Under the pieces are notes generated by a model. The model saw only the letters and a program-made list of their open reading frames with translations. It ran no database searches and had not been told where the DNA came from. Both the position numbers and the translations under genes were made by a program. From an uncultured Bacilli bacterium (GTDB taxonomy: Bacteria; Bacillota_I; Bacilli_A; RF39; UBA660): 19,534 nucleotides of DNA. Positions 15,078-19,534 of the stretch are shown here, piece after piece (position 1 is the stretch's first letter; every line of letters begins with the position of its first letter). The stretch spans positions 1 through 19,534 of the forward strand of contig CAOLUI010000019.1 in assembly GCA_948479395.1 (NCBI GenBank). The letters are read 5' to 3'.

Positions 15078-16412
15078 TTACTTTTTATTTATATTAAACA
15101 TATCATCTAAATCATTTACACCACGCGCCATGATTTTACTTAAGACTTTTGGTTTATATTTATTTAAAATAAATTCTCCATCAACTTCTCCTTTTTCAGT
15201 TAGACCCTTTTGTTTAAAAGTAAATATTTCTTTTAATTTTATATTATCGTCTATAAAACCATCTAACTCAGAAATTGAAGTAACTTTTCTTTTGCCATCA
15301 TTCATTCTTTCAATTACGACTACTAAATCAATAGCACTAGTAATATATTCTCTAATAGCTTTAATAGGTATTTCTAATCCACTCATTAAAACCATTGTTT
15401 CTAAACGATTTAAAGCATCCCAAGCGCCATTAGCATGAAGGGTTGTTAAGGAACCATCATGACCTGTATTCATGGCTTGAAGCATATCAAAAGCTTCTTT
15501 TCCTCGAACTTCCCCAACAATTATTCTATCTGGTCGCATTCGAAGAGAATTGATAACTAAATCTCTAATAGTTACTTCTCCTTCACTTTCATAATTAGTA
15601 ACTCTAGTTTCAAGGGATATAACGTGTTGTTGGCGTAATTTTAATTCGGCTGCATCTTCAATGGTTATAATTCGTTCATGAGAACCAATAAAACTGCTCA
15701 TTATATTTAGAAGAGTAGTCTTTCCACTTCCGGTTCCTCCGCAGACAATAATATTTAATTTCCCTCGAACTGCCGCATCTAAAAATCTTCCCATATAAGG
15801 TGTAAGAGTCCCAATACGAATTAAATCTTCTATACCAACCATTGTTTCTTTAAATTTACGAATAGTAATAACAGGTCCTTTAGTAGATAAAGGAGGAATT
15901 ACGGCATTTATTCTAGAGCCATCAGGAAGACGAGAATCAACCATCGGATTTGAAACATCAATTGTTCTTCCTAAAGGTTCAATTAATCTTTCAATAGTTC
16001 GAATTATATGATCATCATTAATAAAGGAAACACTTTCATCTTTTATAAGTTGGCCATCTATTTCAACATATATTTCTTTAGGACTATTAACCATTATTTC
16101 TGTAACGTTTTTATCCTCTAAAAGTTCAGTAATGGGACCGTACCCATTTATTTCATTATCTATTAAATTAAATAAATGGCTGCGTTCTAAATTAGATAAA
16201 TCATACCCTTCTATTGTACGATCTATTTCATCATTAATAAATTCTGTTAAAAGTTTATCTTCAGGCATTTCTTTATCTATTAAATTTTCTACTATTTTTG
16301 TTCTTAAATCATCTAATAATTTTTTATCTTGAAATACTTCATAATCTGTAACCCCAATATTTTTAGGAATTTTTCTTTCAATATTAAATGCATCAATTAG
16401 ACTGTTCTTCAT
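15078..16412 (-). CDS. tadA: TadA/CpaF-type pilus assembly ATPase
   Basis: This hexameric secretion ATPase powers Tad pilus assembly. About 444 residues: an N-terminal helical domain containing INDEIDRTIEGYDL, then GYGPITELLEDKNVTEIMVN and an RLPDGSRINAVIPP block typical of CpaF. The core has Walker A CGGTGSGKTT near residues 222-231, an aspartate/arginine region MRPDRIIVGEVRGKEA near 289-304 and TLHANG downstream. The ATG at 16412 is chosen because AGAAGG lies 8 nt upstream; an in-frame GTG at 16421 falls inside that ribosome-binding region. The start overlaps the TadZ-like gene by 20 nt. Length is normal for the family. Confidence 0.95.
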   Translation of the reverse strand: MKNSLIDAFNIERKIPKNIGVTDYEVFQDKKLLDDLRTKIVENLIDKEMPEDKLLTEFINDEIDRTIEGYDLSNLERSHLFNLIDNEINGYGPITELLEDKNVTEIMVNSPKEIYVEIDGQLIKDESVSFINDDHIIRTIERLIEPLGRTIDVSNPMVDSRLPDGSRINAVIPPLSTKGPVITIRKFKETMVGIEDLIRIGTLTPYMGRFLDAAVRGKLNIIVCGGTGSGKTTLLNIMSSFIGSHERIITIEDAAELKLRQQHVISLETRVTNYESEGEVTIRDLVINSLRMRPDRIIVGEVRGKEAFDMLQAMNTGHDGSLTTLHANGAWDALNRLETMVLMSGLEIPIKAIREYITSAIDLVVVIERMNDGKRKVTSISELDGFIDDNIKLKEIFTFKQKGLTEKGEVDGEFILNKYKPKVLSKIMARGVNDLDDMFNINKK

Positions 16413-17187
16413 CTTCTTCACCTTCTTTTTCTATATTATCGATAGTATCTAAAGCGATTTTCATAAGAGTTGCATAGTCTTTACTAAAAGTTGTAGGCAT
16501 TCTTTTTTGAAGGGAAATAATCTCCCCATTCATAATATAACTATCAATATTTTTGATATAAAAACTCGAAGTTAATGTATAATCTATATTAGCTTTAATA
16601 ACATTTTTTATATCAAAAACAGAAAAATAATCTTTAAAAGGATCACAGCTATTGTTAAGGACGATTTTATATTTATTAATACCTGAGTCATTAAATACAC
16701 TTATTAAAGATTTCATATTTTTTAAAGCCATAGGATTATTGGTTAACAAAAAGAGAATGGTATCTACTTTATCTAAAGTAACAATATTAATTTCATCTAA
16801 AATATGATTAGTATCAATTAAAACGATATCATAATTATAGACTGCTTTATCGATTAATAAATCAATATATTTAGAATCTATTTTAGTGGCTTGACGAGGA
16901 TCTTTTGGAGAAGCTAAAAAATCAATATAATCGTCATATTTTGTTACATAATCAAAAAAATCTTTATATCGATTATTATTATAATCATCTGCAAAGTTAA
17001 ATATTGTTTTTTCTGGGGGACGATTTAGAGCAAGTGATATTCCCCCGCTTGATAAATCTAAGTCAATTAAGAGCACTTTTTTTTCTAATTGTTCAAATAT
17101 TCCAGCCAAATTTATAGAGGTTATGGTTTTTCCTACTCCACCTTTAGCTGAAAATAAACATATTGATTTTCCTTTTTGATTTGCCAT
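16393..17187 (-). CDS. tadZ: TadZ/CpaE-like MinD/ParA-family ATPase
   Basis: 264 residues with a deviant Walker A KGGVGKT (15-21), a LLIDLDLSSGGISLAL segment near 39-54 and Walker B-type DIVLIDTNH. These are hallmarks of the MinD/ParA superfamily. TadZ and CpaE localise the Tad machine at the membrane. This protein lacks the N-terminal receiver-like domain found in many CpaE proteins. The acidic C-terminus (EKEGEEDEEQSN) is encoded in the overlap with tadA. GAGGG lies 7 nt upstream of the ATG. The TadZ role is inferred from position directly before tadA; by sequence alone MinD-like is the safe call. Confidence 0.85.
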   Translation of the reverse strand: MANQKGKSICLFSAKGGVGKTITSINLAGIFEQLEKKVLLIDLDLSSGGISLALNRPPEKTIFNFADDYNNNRYKDFFDYVTKYDDYIDFLASPKDPRQATKIDSKYIDLLIDKAVYNYDIVLIDTNHILDEINIVTLDKVDTILFLLTNNPMALKNMKSLISVFNDSGINKYKIVLNNSCDPFKDYFSVFDIKNVIKANIDYTLTSSFYIKNIDSYIMNGEIISLQKRMPTTFSKDYATLMKIALDTIDNIEKEGEEDEEQSN

Positions 17188-17197
17188 AAAAATCCCT

Positions 17198-17581
17198 CTA
17201 TTCTTTTTCTATTATTAATTTTTCACTTTCTTTAAGACAGTGCATATTTGCTTTTATCTCGTAATATTTTAAACCGACAATTTTACCAAATATACTATTA
17301 ATATTGTAACGATTTAATATTGTTATCTCATTAGCATCATTTGTTATAACTTCTAAATTGGCTGTAGGAATATTATTTTTTTGAAATATATTTTCAACTT
17401 TTTCATAATAGTTATTTTCTAATCTTTTTGAATAAGTGTTTTTTAAGACAGTTTTAGTTGTACTATTAAGTTTAGTATATTCTTTTAATAGATAACCTGT
17501 ATCAATGACAAAAGCTAATAATAAGATAAAAATGGGCACGATAATAACAAAAGCTACTAGAGTTTGGCCTTTATTATTCAT
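17198..17581 (-). CDS. Second TadE-like pseudopilin
   Basis: 127 residues beginning MNNKGQTLVAFVII, a Tad-type prepilin leader: glycine 5, then GQ-like start and a long hydrophobic helix (LVAFVIIVPIFILLLAFVID). The +5 glutamate normally found in processed Tad pilins is replaced by alanine (A10). The C-terminal part (about 35-127) is an unrecognised periplasmic-side or extracellular domain. It probably acts as a minor pseudopilin like TadE, TadF or TadG. The start overlaps the preceding TadE-like gene by 8 nt and the Shine-Dalgarno site is weak, suggesting coupled translation. Confidence 0.75.
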   Translation of the reverse strand: MNNKGQTLVAFVIIVPIFILLLAFVIDTGYLLKEYTKLNSTTKTVLKNTYSKRLENNYYEKVENIFQKNNIPTANLEVITNDANEITILNRYNINSIFGKIVGLKYYEIKANMHCLKESEKLIIEKE

Positions 17582-17927
17582 TATAAATCACTCTTTTAGC
17601 AATAATCTGATAAGGATTACTAAATATTAGATTTAATCCCGGAGTAATTATATCTAATTCTTTTTCTAGTTGAAATTCTATATATTCACTATCTTTTTTA
17701 ATATTTAAAGAAATTCTATCTTCATTTAATTTTAATTTTTTTGTTATTTCATTATTATTTTTTATAGTAGCATAAGAAGTTATAACATCATCCATTTTAC
17801 TTTCTAAACCATTTTTGAAGTATAAAATTTTCCCTAAGTCGATACATGCTAAGATCATAGAAATAAAAATGGGCAAAATAATTACAAATTCTACTAAGGC
17901 TTGACCAGAATTTTTTTTATTTTTCAA
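17574..17927 (-). CDS. TadE-like pseudopilin
   Basis: 117 residues: a short basic leader with G8, then QALVEFVIILPIF with E13 at the +5 position, a membrane helix and a domain of about 85 residues. GQALVEF is the TadE signature. It is likely processed by a TadV-type prepilin peptidase at G8 and serves as a minor pilin. The start codon is TTG at 17927, supported by a strong GGAGGG seven nt upstream; no ATG alternative fits the leader. It lies 21 nt after flp. Confidence 0.85.
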   Translation of the reverse strand: MKNKKNSGQALVEFVIILPIFISMILACIDLGKILYFKNGLESKMDDVITSYATIKNNNEITKKLKLNEDRISLNIKKDSEYIEFQLEKELDIITPGLNLIFSNPYQIIAKRVIYNE

Positions 17928-17948
17928 TTAAGTGCCCTCCTTTTATTT

Positions 17949-18164
17949 TTAACTTTCTCCTGAATGTTTGTCTTGGCAAGAACCTTCTCCTGGTTTCTTG
18001 CCTTCAATATATTCTTGATCTACTAGTGAACATGATGTTTTAGTGATTGAATCCTTTAAATAGCCGCCAAAATAACTTACAATCGCGATAGTAATAACAC
18101 TAATGATTGCAACTATTAGTACATATTCGATTAAGGCTTGCCCATGCTTATTTAAATTTATCAT
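17949..18164 (-). CDS. flp: Flp-type pilin (major subunit of the Tad pilus)
   Basis: 71 residues with the Flp prepilin pattern: MINLNKHG leader, cleavage after G8, then QALIEYVLIVAIISV with E13 at +5 and Y14. One hydrophobic helix runs to about residue 35. The C-terminal tail carries two cysteines (TSC and GSC, about 20 residues apart), which could form a disulfide in the assembled pilus. AGGTG lies 7 nt before the ATG, and a good promoter lies upstream. It is the first gene of the operon, as expected for the most abundant subunit. Confidence 0.9.
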   Translation of the reverse strand: MINLNKHGQALIEYVLIVAIISVITIAIVSYFGGYLKDSITKTSCSLVDQEYIEGKKPGEGSCQDKHSGES

Positions 18165-18188
18165 TCCAACACACCTACTATCATAATC

Positions 18189-18217
18189 AATATATAATAA
18201 AAGTCGTTTAAAGTCAA
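18189..18217 (-). promoter_or_regulatory. Promoter of the Tad operon
   Basis: Minus-strand TTGACT (18217-18212) and TATATT (18194-18189) are separated by 17 nt, each a 5/6 consensus match. The predicted start is about 18182, about 18 nt before flp. GACTTT occurs twice 10 bp apart in the -35 and spacer (GACTTT AAAC GACTTT), a possible binding site on one helix face. Confidence 0.65.
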
Positions 18218-18259
18218 TCTATTTACATAGCAAAAAAATTAATAACATATTTATTAGAG

Positions 18260-18297
18260 CAAAAATAAAAGAGTTTCTATTTGTTAGTAAAAACTCT
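18260..18297 (-). terminator. Rho-independent terminator after the surface-protein gene
   Basis: AGAGTTT (18297-18291) pairs with AAACTCT (18276-18270) on the minus strand around a 14-nt loop, followed by a T-rich run. It starts 5 nt after the stop codon of the gene ending at 18303. Confidence 0.65.
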
Positions 18298-18302
18298 AAT
18301 TT

Positions 18303-19508
18303 TTAATCGATTTTTAATATAAATGGTGAGGTAGATGAGCCAATATTATTATTTTCTATTGTTATGTTTGGCTTTAAATAAACTACTGGTAAAACAGCTC
18401 CAATAGTATTTACTTGATTATATTGTACAAACTCTGCATAATTTGCCTGAAACATAAGATTGCTATAAACAGAATATGATGTTAATGTCCATTTAATTTC
18501 TTCATTTTTCTTTAACCAGTCATTGTTCTTACAATCGCTTACACTATTATTATGCCAATTATACATTTCTGTATCTAAACATGTTCCTCTATCAGTTGTT
18601 GCACCTCCACTTGTTGCATATCCATAGTCGCTTGGATATATTAAGCCTACTTCTCCTGTCCATTTTGTTGGTCTTCCACTTGATACTATTGTTCCTCTTT
18701 CAAATTCATAAAATATTTTTGGTGTAACATTTTTGTATATATTGGTCATTCCTAAGTTCCAAACACTCTCACTTATCATATTTTTAGATTCATTTGTTAA
18801 ACCTATATTACTAAAATCAATTTCTGTTTCTTTAAAGCTTGTAGTTGTTGCTTCTGCCGGTTTATATCCAGTTGTACGATTATAATAGCTTCCCATATTT
18901 CGATATATTTTATACCCTTTTGAATCTATTATATACCCATCATTATCTATAGAATATCCTTTTTTTATTCTATTATTAGGATTTAACATCATCATTAATT
19001 GGCTATCACTCCAATCATTACTTCCATGTCCTCTTGTTGATGATCCTATCCCACTTTCTTTATTATCCCATCCAAACTTTCCTATACTCTCACTTCTGAT
19101 TAGTTTGACTTTGTCTTCTTTACTTCCATCAGCATTCTCTATATCTTTCATGACTCCTATTATTCGCCATAATTCATTATTGAATAATACATAATTATTT
19201 GGGTCTGCTCCTATATATCTTAGATTATCAAAGTCATCTTTGATTAATTCGTTCGAATCTAGATTTTTAAGATATCTTATCAACGTATTCTTTGTAAAAT
19301 CTATACTACATTTTATTTTTTTATTATTATTGGGATTTATATTAACAATTCCCCAATTATCTATATTCCACTCAGCTGTTGCACCATTTTCACATGTTAC
19401 ATTATTTACTATATATCCATCGCTTTTACCAGGAAAGGCTTGATTTACTACTTGGCCATCTATTGTAAAAGCAAGTTCGATATCTCCACTACTAAAATCT
19501 GGTATCTT
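18303..19508 (-). pseudogene. Surface/secreted protein with LWRIIGV...PVVYL domain, start lost or broken
   Basis: An open frame of about 401 codons without an ATG near its 5' end. The frame is closed by TGA at 19511-19509. The nearest possible start codon is a TTG at 19283 with no Shine-Dalgarno site, which would cut a domain in half. Upstream of it the frame encodes a coherent small domain: DIELAFTIDG, FPGKSDGYIVNNVTCENG, EWNIDNWGIVNI and IKCSIDF. The larger domain follows: YVLFNNELWRIIGVMKD, KVKLIRSESIG, WSDSQLMMML, WTGEVGLIYPSDYGYATSGG, LDTEMYNWHNN, DCKNNDWL, WTLTSY and VLPVVYLKPNITI. I recognise this pattern from extracellular proteins of uncultured gut Firmicutes; the fold may be C-type-lectin-like, but that is inference. 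An ATG at 19512 is out of frame by one base and its frame stops after six codons. A single-base indel near 19505-19512 would join them, so a frameshifted gene or a sequencing error is likely. Confidence 0.7.
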
Positions 19509-19534
19509 TCATCTTAGTATATTATAACTTTTTG

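Noticed and set aside
15043..15438. 131-codon open frame on the + strand
   Set aside because: It lies antisense across tadA and the start of tadB, both with strong family motifs. It shows no recognisable domain or ribosome-binding site, so it is a shadow of AT-rich coding DNA.
18303..19508. Target protein of a diversity-generating retroelement
   Set aside because: The possible lectin-like domain suggested it, but no reverse transcriptase, template repeat or variable-repeat signature is visible.
19509..19511. TGA read as tryptophan (mycoplasma code), which would extend the surface protein
   Set aside because: All confident genes use TGG for Trp, and TGA serves as a normal stop at 4065-4067. 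Reading through here would also not reach a start codon within the window.

Overview
The window is about 19.5 kb of very AT-rich DNA. Every gene I can support lies on the minus strand. The gene set (monoderm-type Tad pilus locus, ruvAB, queA-tgt, DUF3781), the Shine-Dalgarno sites and the base composition point to a low-GC Bacillota, probably an uncultured gut lineage near the RF39, Erysipelotrichia or Mollicutes-like groups. TGG is used for tryptophan and TGA works as a stop (for example the ATGA overlap at 4065-4068), so the mycoplasma code is not in use. The taxonomic placement is inference.

Layout, read in the direction of transcription (right to left). At 18303-19508 is a large extracellular-type protein of the 'LWRIIGV ... 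YPSDYGYA ... PVVYL' kind whose N-terminus is broken or missing. A hairpin terminator and a well-formed promoter (TTGACT-17-TATATT) separate it from a compact Tad pilus operon: flp pilin, two TadE-like pseudopilins, a TadZ-like MinD/ParA ATPase, the TadA/CpaF ATPase, and TadB and TadC (18164 down to 13346). That operon ends in a terminator. Next comes a single gene of 1447 codons (13102-8759) with its own promoter and terminator. It encodes an RpoD-like sigma factor (regions 2, 3 and 4 intact) followed by about nine tandem 73-96-residue modules that resemble degenerate sigma region 4. This is the most unusual object in the window.

Downstream is a housekeeping operon: ruvA, ruvB (Holliday-junction migration), a P-loop nucleotide-kinase-like gene, queA and tgt (queuosine tRNA modification), a small pilin-like membrane protein, a DUF3781 protein and a P-type cation ATPase. 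Spacings are 2-18 nt or short overlaps, so these are probably co-transcribed. The left end holds a PD-(D/E)XK (Rpn/transposase-associated) nuclease gene that appears 5'-truncated, and the first 29 codons of an exported protein whose signal sequence runs into a 10-base G tract, a candidate phase-variation tract.

No stretch longer than 300 bases lacks a gene. I saw no tRNA, rRNA, CRISPR array or complete insertion sequence.
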